A stretch of DNA of 64,000 bases from Splendidivirga corallicola (GTDB taxonomy: Bacteria; Bacteroidota; Bacteroidia; Cytophagales; Cyclobacteriaceae). Below, piece after piece: positions 9,238 through 18,059 of the stretch. Under the pieces are notes generated by a model that was not told the DNA's origin, ran no database searches, and saw only the letters and a list, made by a program, of their open reading frames with translations. Where the stretch lies: NCBI GenBank assembly GCA_030442035.1, contig JAUJEA010000013.1, positions 167,635 to 231,634 of the forward strand, read 5' to 3'. Positions within the stretch are counted from its first letter, which is position 1. Every line of letters begins with the position of its first letter. The translations under genes were made by a program, and so were the position numbers.

Positions 9238-10572
9238 ATGAAAAGAAGACATTTTATAAAAAATGCAGCTGCTCTTGCCTCTATATCTTTGTTGCCCTCA
9301 TCGGCTTGGGCACTTGGAAAGGACGGAAGATTAAGAACGGCCCATATTGGTGTGGGCAACATGGGTAACCAGGACCTCAAAGATATTTCATCGCATGAGT
9401 TAGTTGATGTAGTGGCTTTATGTGATGTTGATTCAAATTTTTTAGCTGCAGCTAAGAAGCTACACCCGAAGGCAAAGGTATTTGCTGATTACAGGAAAAT
9501 GCTGGACGAAATGGGTGACAGCATAGATGCAGTGATCGTATCAACACCTGACCATACCCATGCACCGGCCTCTATGAAAGCCATGGAAATGGGTAAATCT
9601 GTGTATTGCCAAAAACCATTAACCCATCATGTTACGGAAGCAAGGGCAATGGCAAAGTTAGCGAAAGAAAAAAACCTGGTGACCCAAATGGGTATTCAGG
9701 TGCATTCTTTTTATGATTACAAATTGGCTACTTTGCTGATTCAGTCCGGCATCATCGGAAAGGTCAAGACGGTTAGAGCCTGGTCTCCTAAAAACTGGGG
9801 ATATGACGGACCAGCCCCGCAGGGTAGCGATCCTGTTCCTGAGACTTTAGATTGGAATCTTTGGTTAGGCACATCTGCTCACAGGCCCTATAAAGAGAAT
9901 GTTTATCATCCTGGGAAATGGAGACAATTGTTGGATTATGGTTGTGGAACCCTGGGGGACATGGGCGTACATATTTTCGACACTCCTTATAATGCCTTGG
10001 AATTGGATGTTCCTAAAACGATTAAAAACAAATGCAGAAAGCCAACAGGATTTGGGTATCCGGAGAATAATGTTGTAACCTATAAATTTCCGGGGACCAA
10101 GTATACTGCCAAAACATTAAAATGGGTATGGTACGATGGGCCGGGAGCACCAAACATGCATAAAGAGTTAAACCTGCCAAACGACGACAAGTTACCTGAA
10201 CAGGGTGCTATGTTTATTGGGGAAAAAGGCAGATTACTTTTGCCTCATTTTATGGAAATTCCAAGATTGATAGTGAAGGGTAAATATGAAGAGCTTGACG
10301 CATCAATGATTGAGAGTTTTCAACTAGGAGAACCTATAAGAAACTATGATGTAGAAGGAAAAAAACACTATCATCAGTTCGTTGACGCTTGTCTTGGAAA
10401 GGACAATTGTAGCGCACCATTTTCCTATGCTTCCAGGCTAACTGAAACTATTCTTTTAGGAGTCATCGCCGGACGTTTCCCTAATAAAACCTTGCATTGG
10501 GATAGTGAGAAGGCCAAATTTTCTGAAGAGGAAGCCAATCAGTTTTTAGATGCCCCCTATAGAGATTTTTGA
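9238..10572 (+). CDS. Gfo/Idh/MocA-family oxidoreductase with Tat signal
   Basis: The 444-residue protein starts with a twin-arginine signal (MKRRHFIKNAAALASISLLP, cleavage after SAWA). A Rossmann domain follows (LRTAHIGVGNMGNQDL), then the conserved STPDHTHAPASMKAMEMGK and QKPLTHHVTEARAMAKLA motif, whose lysine is the usual catalytic residue. The C-terminal alpha/beta domain carries GCGTLGDMGVHIFD. Such exported enzymes use NAD(P) carried through Tat to interconvert hydroxyl and keto sugars. The DUF1080 hydrolase directly upstream supports a role in 3-keto-glycoside metabolism. Confidence 0.9.
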   Translation: MKRRHFIKNAAALASISLLPSSAWALGKDGRLRTAHIGVGNMGNQDLKDISSHELVDVVALCDVDSNFLAAAKKLHPKAKVFADYRKMLDEMGDSIDAVIVSTPDHTHAPASMKAMEMGKSVYCQKPLTHHVTEARAMAKLAKEKNLVTQMGIQVHSFYDYKLATLLIQSGIIGKVKTVRAWSPKNWGYDGPAPQGSDPVPETLDWNLWLGTSAHRPYKENVYHPGKWRQLLDYGCGTLGDMGVHIFDTPYNALELDVPKTIKNKCRKPTGFGYPENNVVTYKFPGTKYTAKTLKWVWYDGPGAPNMHKELNLPNDDKLPEQGAMFIGEKGRLLLPHFMEIPRLIVKGKYEELDASMIESFQLGEPIRNYDVEGKKHYHQFVDACLGKDNCSAPFSYASRLTETILLGVIAGRFPNKTLHWDSEKAKFSEEEANQFLDAPYRDF

Positions 10573-10605
10573 TCCGGTTGGGAAAAAGTATTTTAAGAAA
10601 AGCAG

Positions 10606-10635
10606 AAAAACCAGGATTTCGATCTTGGTTTTTTT
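10606..10635 (+). terminator. Rho-independent terminator after the DUF1080/oxidoreductase pair
   Basis: An 11-bp stem AAAACCAGGAT/ATCTTGGTTTT (one G-U pair) closes on a TTCG tetraloop and runs into a T tract. It starts 33 bp after the oxidoreductase stop codon. Confidence 0.88.
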
Positions 10636-10678
10636 ACTTTCTTAAAAATAAAAAAGGGATCGTTATCGAATTCCTTGA

Positions 10679-11104
10679 TCAAAAATTGCTTGTTCCAATC
10701 CCTTCCCAAAAGTTTCTTTCCCTCTGCAGGACCCCCCGGAAAAAAATTGGTATATGATCAATGTCCAGAGGTTCCAATCAAATCAGGACCTGTCAGGCGC
10801 TTTCCTCTGGAGTGAAATACATACCCATGTCTTTGATGATGCAGATAAAAATGGTGAAGTGATCGAGGATAACTTTGTCGCTTTGCTTGATGAAGATTTT
10901 ATAGCAGGTGACACTGTTATTGTTCCACTTTCAAACATCAATGAATCATATTACGATTTCCTCAAAGAAAGAGATAACAGTCTTTTTGCATTTGATCTGG
11001 TTTCAGAGCCATTCAACTTTCCATCCAATGTAGGCAGAGGGTATGGTTTTTTCAATCTGCATAAACCTGATATCAGAATAGTCATCCTTGAACCCAACCA
11101 ATAA
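10679..11104 (+). pseudogene. Decayed DUF4249-family protein, C-terminal remnant
   Basis: The frame is open from just after a TGA at 10676 to a stop at 11104. Its first in-frame ATG (10754) lies inside the conserved block VSFPLQDPPEKNWYMINVQR. The later segment NESYYDFLKERDNSLFAFDL followed by SEPFNFPSNVGRGYGFFNLH matches the C-terminal half of DUF4249 proteins, which are outer-membrane-associated partners of SusC-like receptors and usually two to three times longer. The signal peptide and N-terminal half are missing and the preceding terminator leaves no room for them. I read it as a 5'-truncated remnant. Confidence 0.6.
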
Positions 11105-11250
11105 ATATGGTTGTCAAAAATGGGGATCAGATTATTTAAAGCATAAAAATAATATCCCTTACCCACCATTTTAAAGGAACATGCGTGCTGGTAAAAAGAC
11201 CGGACTTGTAACAAGAAAACCTGGGAACATCATATAAAATACAAATTTGA

Positions 11251-11871
11251 GTGAGTGAGCAAACGAGTGATATTTTGGTAAGAAGCAGTGAATTTGTAAA
11301 GAGGTTACTAAAAGAGCACCTCCCCCCCAAACTCTGTTATCATAATCTTGATCATACCGAATATGTGGTAAAATCCGCCAGAAAAATTGGTATTGAAAGT
11401 GGTTTGGATGAACATGATCTTGATTGTGTCAGCCTGGCTGCATGGTTCCATGATACAGGATTTACGCAATGTTATCAGGGGCACGAAAGTGTGAGTGAAC
11501 GTATTGCCTATAATTTTTTAACAAAGGAAGCTATTGACAACAGCACTTTGAACAAAATATTGAATTGTATAAGAGCTACAAAAATGCCGCAAACCCCCGG
11601 GGATCTATTGGAAAAAGTTATTTGCGATGCAGATATGTTTCACCTGTCCGATAAGGACTATTGGAGCAAAAGTGAACTTCTCAGACTGGAATTAATGAAT
11701 TATTGTAAAAAGCCTATTGAAAAGTATGATTGGTACAAACAAAATATCGCATTCTTAATGAAACATCATTATTTCACAGATTTCGGAGTTTCTCAACTCG
11801 AAAAGCAAAAAGCCAAGAATCTATTGCGAAGTGATCAATATGATTACCCAAGAGGTATGATCAACCAATAA
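11251..11871 (+). CDS. HD-domain metal-dependent phosphohydrolase
   Basis: The 206-residue protein has the HD-superfamily metal ligands: YHNLDHT (His31, His35), WFHDTGF (His67-Asp68), a GHES motif and an Asp in KVICDADMFHL. The family cleaves nucleotides or cyclic nucleotides. No second domain is present, so the substrate is open. The start is a GTG at 11251 directly after an in-frame TGA; no ATG is near. It precedes, in the same orientation, the glycosyltransferase pair. Confidence 0.8.
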   Translation: MSEQTSDILVRSSEFVKRLLKEHLPPKLCYHNLDHTEYVVKSARKIGIESGLDEHDLDCVSLAAWFHDTGFTQCYQGHESVSERIAYNFLTKEAIDNSTLNKILNCIRATKMPQTPGDLLEKVICDADMFHLSDKDYWSKSELLRLELMNYCKKPIEKYDWYKQNIAFLMKHHYFTDFGVSQLEKQKAKNLLRSDQYDYPRGMINQ

Positions 11872-11914
11872 AATCTTTCACAGAGGTATTTGTATCGAAA
11901 ACCTAAGCTTTAAT

Positions 11915-12715
11915 ATGATTCCGGAAAAAATAGATACATGTATAGTCATTCCTTGCTTTAATGAAGAAGCTGGACTGGATCTACAGACCTATCGCTCGTT
12001 TGTGCTGAATTCACCCAATACCATGTTGTGTTTTGTAAATGATGGTTCAACAGATAATACTGCTGATATGTTACAGGAAATTGCCTGGGGGTTGGAACAA
12101 CAAGTACACATCTTATCTCTGAAAAGAAATGTTGGCAAAGCTGAGGCAGTCAGGAAAGGAATCTTGCATTGCAATACTTACTATGATCATTTATTTATTG
12201 GTTATTTAGATGCCGATCTGTCCACGACTCTAAACGAATTTCAGGAAATGACTAACTATTTAAAAGAAGGGGTGGACTTTGCCTTCGGTTCAAGAATAAT
12301 GAAAATAGGGTCGGTAATAGAGCGCAATAACTTTAGATTTTTTACAGGAAGAATAATAGCAACGTTCATTTCCAAGATTTTGGACATAAGAGTATATGAT
12401 ACACAGTGTGGTTGTAAAATTTTCACCAAAGAATTGTCAAATCTTTTATTCAAAGAAAGGTTCATTTCCAGATGGCTATTCGATGTAGAGCTCTTTTTTA
12501 GGATGTTATTGAAATATGATAAAAAAACAGCTTTGATTAAAATGATCGAAGTACCCCTTAAAAGGTGGATTGATGAGGGGAATTCGAAAGTAAAGATTTC
12601 ATACTTTTTTAAGCTGTGGATAGACCTGTTCAAGATCAATAGCTATTACAAAACACTATTACATGAATATTCCGGCCAGCCCATTTTAAGACAAGAATCC
12701 TATGCTCAACGATAA
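11915..12715 (+). CDS. GT2 glycosyltransferase, polyprenyl-phosphate hexose synthase-like
   Basis: The 266-residue GT-A protein has IVIPCFNEE, the nucleotide-binding VNDGSTDNT, GKAEAVRKGI and the metal-binding YLDADLST (DxD). Later come AFGSRIMKIGS and DTQCGCKIFTKEL, as in dolichyl-phosphate glucosyltransferase or GtrB-like enzymes. It lacks the C-terminal transmembrane pair of GtrB. It overlaps the following GT39 gene by 14 bases. It probably supplies the polyprenyl-phosphate sugar used by that membrane transferase. Confidence 0.85.
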   Translation: MIPEKIDTCIVIPCFNEEAGLDLQTYRSFVLNSPNTMLCFVNDGSTDNTADMLQEIAWGLEQQVHILSLKRNVGKAEAVRKGILHCNTYYDHLFIGYLDADLSTTLNEFQEMTNYLKEGVDFAFGSRIMKIGSVIERNNFRFFTGRIIATFISKILDIRVYDTQCGCKIFTKELSNLLFKERFISRWLFDVELFFRMLLKYDKKTALIKMIEVPLKRWIDEGNSKVKISYFFKLWIDLFKINSYYKTLLHEYSGQPILRQESYAQR

Positions 12716-14132
12716 ACATCGACCTAAATTTTCTTTTCTCGTCTTGGCAGTTGTAGCTATTATATTATTTCGGTTTGTTCTTACATTCACTATCCCTTTG
12801 TTAGACAGAACCGAGGCGCGCTACGCTGAAATCGCTCGATTAATGGTTGAAACCGGGGAGTGGGTAGTATTGCAAATCGACTACAATATTCCTTTTTGGG
12901 CCAAGCCTCCATTATCAACCTGGTTGTCAGCATTGAGTTTCAAACTTTTTGGCATCAATGAGTTGGCCGCACGGTTGCCGTCCTTTTTATTAAGTATCAG
13001 CTTGATATTTATTTTACACTCCTTTGTTAAGAAAAGAAACATTTCTTTTTTTCTATTGGCATTCGTGTTAGTAACAACACCACAGTATTTGCTTCATGCA
13101 GGTGTGGTTTCCACGGATACCGTTCTTGCTTTTTGCGTGACTATGATGATGCTTTCATTCTGGAAAGCCATGTCCTCAGAAAACTCCCTATTATGGAAAT
13201 ATTTATTCTTTGTGTTTTTAGGTCTGGGACTGTTGGCAAAAGGGCCATTGGTACTGGTGCTTACCGGCCCGCCATTGTTTGTTTGGGCGTTGTTACAAAA
13301 AGATGTTCTAAAACAACTTCTAACAAAGTTACCATGGTTAATAGGCTTGCCGATTACGTTGCTAATAGCGATGCCATGGTATTTCCTGACAGAACAACGT
13401 TCTCCGGGTTTCGTTGACTATTTCATTGTCGGCGAACATTTCAATCGCTTTTTAGAATCCGGTTGGCGAGGTGATTTATATGGGAAACCTAAATCGCAGG
13501 CTATTGGCATGATATGGTTGTTTTTAATGGCATTTGCATTTCCATGGGTTCAAATAGTTTTTTATTGGCTTTGGAAGAGGAGAAAAGAGATTTGGAAAGA
13601 TAAGTGGATATCGTTTTTAACACTTTGGTTATTATGGACACCATTGTTCTTTACCCTATCAAAGAATGTGCTGCATACTTATATACTACCCGTTATGGCG
13701 CCTGTCGCACTCATAATATGTTGTATGTGGCATGAATATCGATTTAAGAAGTTAGCATTAGGTATTGCTTCAGTTTTTCCGATAGTGGTATTCATTACTT
13801 TCTTGTTTATATATACGCCTGGCAGATTGGATTTTTATTTAAATACAGATAAACATTTTATGGTAATGGGAAACCTTAATAATTCGAAAAATACGCAATC
13901 TGTCTATTATTGGAAAAACAAATCTTATTCCGGGCAATTTTATTCTCATGGCAAGGCTGAACTTATTAAGGACACTACCACCTTTGAAGCCATTTTAAGT
14001 GAAAATAGTAACAAATATTATGTTGTTATTGACAATGATGACATCAAAAAAATGCCATGGCTATACTTCGAAAGGCTTGAGATAATCCATAGAAATTACA
14101 GAACCACACTATTCGTTCATAAAGACGAGTGA
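12702..14132 (+). CDS. GT39 (ArnT/PMT-like) membrane glycosyltransferase
   Basis: The 476-residue protein has about ten to twelve hydrophobic helices. It shows the family signature near the N-terminus (LLDRTEARYAEIARLM followed by a tryptophan-rich FWAKPPLSTWLSAL loop), typical of ArnT-like transferases that use a polyprenyl-phosphate sugar donor. The catalytic Asp is in LLDRTEARY. It overlaps the GT2 gene that probably makes its donor. The target could be lipid A, another glycan or a protein. Accessory DNA begins right after its stop codon. Confidence 0.87.
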   Translation: MLNDKHRPKFSFLVLAVVAIILFRFVLTFTIPLLDRTEARYAEIARLMVETGEWVVLQIDYNIPFWAKPPLSTWLSALSFKLFGINELAARLPSFLLSISLIFILHSFVKKRNISFFLLAFVLVTTPQYLLHAGVVSTDTVLAFCVTMMMLSFWKAMSSENSLLWKYLFFVFLGLGLLAKGPLVLVLTGPPLFVWALLQKDVLKQLLTKLPWLIGLPITLLIAMPWYFLTEQRSPGFVDYFIVGEHFNRFLESGWRGDLYGKPKSQAIGMIWLFLMAFAFPWVQIVFYWLWKRRKEIWKDKWISFLTLWLLWTPLFFTLSKNVLHTYILPVMAPVALIICCMWHEYRFKKLALGIASVFPIVVFITFLFIYTPGRLDFYLNTDKHFMVMGNLNNSKNTQSVYYWKNKSYSGQFYSHGKAELIKDTTTFEAILSENSNKYYVVIDNDDIKKMPWLYFERLEIIHRNYRTTLFVHKDE

Positions 14133-14156
14133 GATGGTAAAAGGCAATCGAAAAAT

Positions 14157-14186
14157 CCGCAACTGCTTTAGTAATGAGGACGAGAG
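14157..14186 (+). repeat. Left copy of the tRNA-Met 3' end (att-like direct repeat)
   Basis: This segment matches 31480-31509 at 25 of 30 positions (CCGCAACTGCT, TAGTA, GACG and GAG are shared). It contains one arm of the tRNA terminator hairpin and the last bases of the tRNA. It starts 25 bp after the GT39 stop codon. Confidence 0.55.
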
Positions 14187-14193
14187 AAGAAAG

Positions 14194-14271
14194 AACTTCC
14201 TAATAAAAGATTTGGTTAGGATCCATGAAATTTCTAAGGAAATAAAGATTTATTTGAAACAAGCCACTTGA
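14194..14271 (+). repeat. 78-nt coding-like repeat, copy 1 (pairs with 27981-28058)
   Basis: Both copies lie directly downstream of a tRNA-terminator relic and read as 25 codons plus a stop in the same register. This copy reads NFLIKDLVRIHEISKEIKI then YLKQAT, while the other differs at about seven residues. The conserved length with different stop codons suggests a fragment of a real protein-coding gene. An in-frame ATG at 14173 gives a 32-residue peptide. I do not recognise the family. Confidence 0.5.
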
Positions 14272-14317
14272 AATGGAGTAAAGAGTTTCAATGGAAAATA
14301 TTTTTATCGCAACAAAC

Positions 14318-14450
14318 TTAATGTCATTAACTTAAGCCTTATCGAACAGAAGACGTCATTCCTGCGTAAGCAGGAATCTCATTTTTAGAAGTTTATGCCT
14401 GATTGAGATCCCTTATCAAGTAAGGAATGACGCTTAAGTTAATGGCATTG
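14318..14450. mobile_element. MITE-like palindromic element with 9-bp flanking direct repeat
   Basis: Terminal inverted repeats ATGTCATTAACTTAAGC (14321-14337) and GCTTAAGTTAATGGCAT (14432-14448) differ at one base. Inside them is a second inverted pair, GTCATTCCTGCG against AAGGAATGAC, plus the short hairpin CCTGCGTAAGCAGG. The element is bracketed by the direct repeat GCAACAAAC (14309-14317 and 14451-14459), as expected for a target-site duplication. It has no coding capacity. Confidence 0.65.
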
Positions 14451-14522
14451 GCAACAAACCATTAAATCGACCCATAGAGCCAGAGAAGCAGGTGAAAATA
14501 AGCGATTTTAAAAAAAAGAGTC

Positions 14523-15145
14523 GTGGATAAGGATTGCAGAGTCTGTCCCAAAGAGTATATTCAAAAACTAGAATTGAGAAAATACAGCTTGAATACAGCC
14601 AAAATTTACATTAGTTTTTTTGAAGCATTTATAAATTATTTTAAAATGATCTATTGGAGATCAATGAAACACAAATGTATACTCAGTTTAATATATTCAG
14701 CAGGATTGCGAAGAGGTGCATTGATTAACCTGAAATTAAAAGATATTGATAGTAAGCGCATGTTGACTCGTGTGGAAGATGCTAAAGGAGGGAAAGATAG
14801 ATATACCTTGTTGGGTCAAAATGTATTGAAAGATTTAAGAAAATACTATCAATTATTTAAACCTGTGAATTACTTATTTAAAGGTGAAAAGGGAGGGAAA
14901 TACGGTGGTTCAAGTATCATAAACATTATCAAAAGAGCCTCTTTAAAGCTAATATCAGGAAAAATATGAAAGCGCATACATTGAGACATTCATTTGCTGC
15001 TTACCTATTGGAAGATGGTGTAAACTTGCGGCACATTCAAACACTTCCAGGTCACAGCTCGGGCAAAACAACAGAAATTTATACCCACGTGGTAAGTACA
15101 TTTATGAATTTTTTTAAAAAATCCTTTAGATTAGAAATTTCATAA
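14523..15145 (+). pseudogene. Tyrosine recombinase (Xer/integrase family), internally deleted and frameshifted
   Basis: Frame 1 (14523-14969) begins mid-way in the SAM-like domain (LRKYSLNTAKIYISFFEAF). It then jumps abruptly into the catalytic domain (HKCILSLIYSAGLRRGALIN, with the first catalytic Arg), so the middle of the core-binding domain is missing. Around 14945 the reading shifts to a second frame, which carries [15 protein letters not shown] (HxxR) and TTEIYTHV with the nucleophilic Tyr, ending at 15145. All catalytic motifs survive but in two frames. It resembles the remnant at 58669-58752 (both end in an MNFFK motif). It may be the integrase that brought in the island. Confidence 0.8.
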
Positions 15146-15227
15146 AAATATATATCAGATGTGGTCTATACCAAATTGGTATATGTCATTGCGAAACTGC
15201 CTTATGTTTAGTATAAATTAGAAAATT

Positions 15228-16370
15228 ATGAAACGAATTTTATACTTACTACTATTATCAATGGTCTTTAATAGTGTTTCCAACGCACAAGAAAAGTTTG
15301 AGTTGAACGGATATGTAAAAGGCTATGAAGGAAAATTTCAGTTAATTCTAAACTTTATTAAACCAAACCACGACGCGGATATAGAAAATGAGCAGGTTTT
15401 GGAAATGGTTGATGGTCGATTTAAACTTGAAGGCCAACTAGAGGAACCTTTACTTTTATCAATCAGAATAAAACCAAAAATAATTAAAGATCATGATAAA
15501 TTTGAGATCGCATTTATTTGGATAGACAATAAAAAAATGACATTGATTGGTGAAAGGGGAAATTTTGAATACTGCGACGTAACCGGATATCAAAGACAGG
15601 ATGAAAATGAAAAAAGCAGAATTTATGTAAGGGACATGCTTAACAGTTATAACGCCAGGATTGATTCACTATCTGAAATTCAATCTATAGAAGCACTTAA
15701 TGAGGCGAAGCAATTGAAATCGGTTTCAAAATTTTATTTGAAAAATAAATATTTGTTAGATTTTAGCTACAAAAATCCTGACTCTTTTATTTCGGTATAC
15801 CATTACTCATGGTTTGTAAAATGGCTACCGGAAATGGTTCCAAAATCACAAGCAATAGCGTTTTACCAGTCATTGAAAGAGGACTTAAAGGGAAATATAC
15901 ATGGAATGCAAATCAAGCATTATATTGATAATGTGGCAGTAAATAGAAAGCTAAAGGTTGGAGACCGCCCTTACGATTTTAGCTTAAAAAATTCAATGGG
16001 AAATACAATAGCCCTGAATGACTTCAAAGGGAATGTGGTATTACTTGATTTTTGGGCATCAGGTTGTGGCCCTTGTAGGAAAGAGCATAAAAATTATGAA
16101 CAACTTTATAGTGAATTTCACAAAAAAGGATTTGAGATATTTTCCGTAAGTCAGGATAGAAACAAAGAACGTTGGCAAAAAGCGATGATAAAAGACAATA
16201 TGACCTGGCACTCTGTTTGGGATGAGAAAAAGGATATATCCACTTATACCTATTTAGTGTCAGCAATACCACAAAATTATTTGATTGATAGAAATGGTAT
16301 TATAATAGGTGAAAACCTTAAAGGAGTAGATTTAAGAAATGCTTTGATGAAAATTTTTAATAACAATTAA
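15228..16370 (+). CDS. TlpA-like thiol-disulfide oxidoreductase with DUF4369-type N-terminus
   Basis: The 380-residue protein has a signal peptide (MKRILYLLLLSMVFNSVSNA) and an N-terminal beta domain (FELNGYVKGYEGKFQLILNF) of the DUF4369 type. The C-terminal thioredoxin fold has the active site CGPC (Cys280, Cys283) in FWASGCGPCRKEH and the cis-Pro loop AIPQNYLID. It should act as a periplasmic thiol reductase. It is the first complete gene of the cassette-like array: a GGTATATG motif at 15178 precedes it and CATATAAC follows its stop, nearly complementary ends. Confidence 0.85.
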   Translation: MKRILYLLLLSMVFNSVSNAQEKFELNGYVKGYEGKFQLILNFIKPNHDADIENEQVLEMVDGRFKLEGQLEEPLLLSIRIKPKIIKDHDKFEIAFIWIDNKKMTLIGERGNFEYCDVTGYQRQDENEKSRIYVRDMLNSYNARIDSLSEIQSIEALNEAKQLKSVSKFYLKNKYLLDFSYKNPDSFISVYHYSWFVKWLPEMVPKSQAIAFYQSLKEDLKGNIHGMQIKHYIDNVAVNRKLKVGDRPYDFSLKNSMGNTIALNDFKGNVVLLDFWASGCGPCRKEHKNYEQLYSEFHKKGFEIFSVSQDRNKERWQKAMIKDNMTWHSVWDEKKDISTYTYLVSAIPQNYLIDRNGIIIGENLKGVDLRNALMKIFNNN

Positions 16371-16373
16371 CGC

Positions 16374-16508
16374 CATATAACAATGCTCATAATTAATAGC
16401 GGTTTAAATTGATAAAACGAAATTATAAACATAAAAAAGGTCTGTGCTAAACTGAAAAGTTCCTGACTAGAAATCTGCTACTACTGATACACTGAACCGT
16501 TGGCAATA
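16374..16508. repeat. attC-like recombination site B
   Basis: The 5' core CATATAAC (16374-16381) starts three bases after the upstream stop codon. The 3' core GTTGGCAATA (16499-16508) ends just before the next gene. The inner arms TAATTAATAGCGG (near 16389-16402) and CTGCTACTACTGATA (near 16475-16490) pair imperfectly, about 11 of 14 positions. The 5' core does not pair with the adjacent 3' core, but it does nearly match the motif before the gene it follows, as in integron cassette junctions. Confidence 0.55.
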
Positions 16509-16514
16509 ATATAA

Positions 16515-16988
16515 ATGAACCCGAAAAAACTAATTAATAACCTGAAATTTTTGACATTGCTTATTATGTTAATAAGCTATGGTTGTGCTTATGAATCTCA
16601 AAGCCGAGAGAAATTGGTATCGTCTTTCGAAGATAATTTTGGATTTAAACCACCTGAATCTGTTGAAAAAATAAAACTCAAAAATTGGGGAATGTACGAC
16701 ACTCAAGTTCATTGGATGTCATTTACATATGACTCAAAAGTATTTGAGAAAATTATTGACCACGACCAACTTTTGGAAATTGCGGAAAGTAATAGTCCTG
16801 ATTTTAAAAAAATAATTGAGGAATTGGAAAAAGATGTTCACCATCCAAAATGGCTGAATCTACCAAATGAAAATGTTGAAAGGATTTATCACAAAAAGGA
16901 TTTTCTTGATCACACTTTCAGCGAGTATTATCTGTGGACCGACAAAGAAATGGAAATGACATATCTATATGTGCATTTCTTTGACTGA
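16515..16988 (+). CDS. Small hypothetical lipoprotein (cassette gene)
   Basis: The 157-residue product has an N-terminal hydrophobic signal ending in the lipobox-like ISYGC. The mature part contains FEDNFGFKPPESVEKIKLKN and ends YYLWTDKEMEMTYLYVHFFD. It looks like a compact alpha/beta domain with no family I recognise. It is flanked by perfectly complementary 10-bp ends: GTTGGCAATA six bases before the ATG and TATTGCCAAC 14 bases after the stop codon. It therefore reads as a single-gene mobile cassette. Confidence 0.65.
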   Translation: MNPKKLINNLKFLTLLIMLISYGCAYESQSREKLVSSFEDNFGFKPPESVEKIKLKNWGMYDTQVHWMSFTYDSKVFEKIIDHDQLLEIAESNSPDFKKIIEELEKDVHHPKWLNLPNENVERIYHKKDFLDHTFSEYYLWTDKEMEMTYLYVHFFD

Positions 16989-17002
16989 ATAATAAAAAGT
17001 AC

Positions 17003-17171
17003 TATTGCCAACAAATGCTATGAATGAATGGGTTTTCATCTGTCAGGATATTTTCGCTGGGAATTGGAAAGTCCGCCACAATTAATAAATTTGGAGAAAG
17101 GCGTGGCTATGTGCGAGAGGAATGGTTTGTACTTTCTAATACCCACTCATCATAGCAGGGCCGTCGGTATT
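17003..17171. repeat. attC-like recombination site C
   Basis: The 5' core TATTGCCAAC (17003-17012) is followed after three bases by arm TGCTATGAATGAATGGGT (17016-17033). The matching arm ACCCACTCATCATAGCA (17141-17157) precedes a 5-nt spacer and the 3' core GTCGGTATT (17163-17171). The two arms pair over 16 positions with one extra base in the 5' arm, an arrangement like the extrahelical base of attC sites. This is the best-formed hairpin of the array. Confidence 0.65.
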
Positions 17172-17206
17172 TATACACACCTAAAATAAAATTAACGAAT
17201 ATCAAA

Positions 17207-17893
17207 TTGAACCCAACTAGACAAACCGGACAGATAAAGCCTCTAAATGCCTTAATCGATCTCACAATATTCTTATCAGTTATGTTCCTCATCAGAGAAA
17301 TCCGAATCGATAGTCTCGGTTTTTGGGGATACTCACTATTTAAATCATTCACCACAATGGGGGTGGCAACCTTATTACTTTATTACAGAAAGCAATCGTG
17401 GAAAGATTTGGGTTTAACTAAACCGGACAATTATTTGAAATCCCTTGGAGTTGCAGTCATTGTCCTTGTAGGAACGGTAATTTCAATAATGATTTTTGAA
17501 ATATTCTTGCGTGATCTACTTTTTACTAACACAGAATCAGTTTCAGGAACTGAAAGATTCAGCGAACTAAAGGGGAATATACCGTATTTCTTCTCAATAA
17601 TCTTTTTTGTCTGGATAGAATCTTTTCTAGAAGAACTCCAGGACCGGGGATTTTCCCTAAACCGGTTTGATTCACTGTTTAGTAAAATTCCACTTTCGAC
17701 AGTTCTTGCAGTACTATCACAAGCAGCAATTTTTGGATTTAGACATTCATACGATTTTTCACCAAGGTCAATAACCACTGGTTTGGTCGGGCTTGTATTT
17801 GGAACCGTTTATGTATTAACAGGTAGGAATCTCTGGCCATTAATTATTGCTCACATCATTTTGAATACCATGTCAATGATCGATCGATTATAG
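17207..17893 (+). CDS. CPBP-family intramembrane metalloprotease
   Basis: The 228-residue membrane protein has six or more hydrophobic helices and the three CPBP (Abi/CaaX protease-like) motifs: FLEELQDRGF (EExxxR), FGFRHSYDF (FxxxH type) and HIILN (HxxxN). Family members act as intramembrane proteases or in bacteriocin self-immunity. The start is a TTG at 17207 (no good ATG nearby), so the N-terminus is uncertain. It sits between attC-like sites C and D as a single plus-strand gene. Confidence 0.8.
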   Translation: MNPTRQTGQIKPLNALIDLTIFLSVMFLIREIRIDSLGFWGYSLFKSFTTMGVATLLLYYRKQSWKDLGLTKPDNYLKSLGVAVIVLVGTVISIMIFEIFLRDLLFTNTESVSGTERFSELKGNIPYFFSIIFFVWIESFLEELQDRGFSLNRFDSLFSKIPLSTVLAVLSQAAIFGFRHSYDFSPRSITTGLVGLVFGTVYVLTGRNLWPLIIAHIILNTMSMIDRL

Positions 17894-17903
17894 TAAAAAA
17901 CAA

Positions 17904-18022
17904 ATGCTAACAAACACTGAAATGAATTTGCCAACTGAGCTATTTGAAAAGACGTTGCAAACCACAATCTTCAGTGTTGATAGCTACTGGGCCGCATACT
18001 CATTTTAGTTGGACGTTCTGAG
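17904..18022. repeat. attC-like recombination site D
   Basis: The 5' core ATGCTAAC (17904-17911) is followed by arm ACTGAAATGA (17916-17925). The partner arm TCATTTTAGT (18000-18009), spacer TGGAC and 3' core GTTCTGAG (18015-18022) close the 119-nt site. The arms pair at all ten positions with one G-U. Its interior contains AACTGAGCTATTTG, identical to a 14-mer inside site G, which is also 119 nt long. Confidence 0.65.
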
Positions 18023-18059
18023 CAATCACCGCAAACTGAAAACCGAACACTTTACAGGA

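Noticed and set aside
10569..10757. 62-residue open frame after the oxidoreductase
   Set aside because: It runs through a clear terminator hairpin and is out of frame with the DUF4249 remnant.
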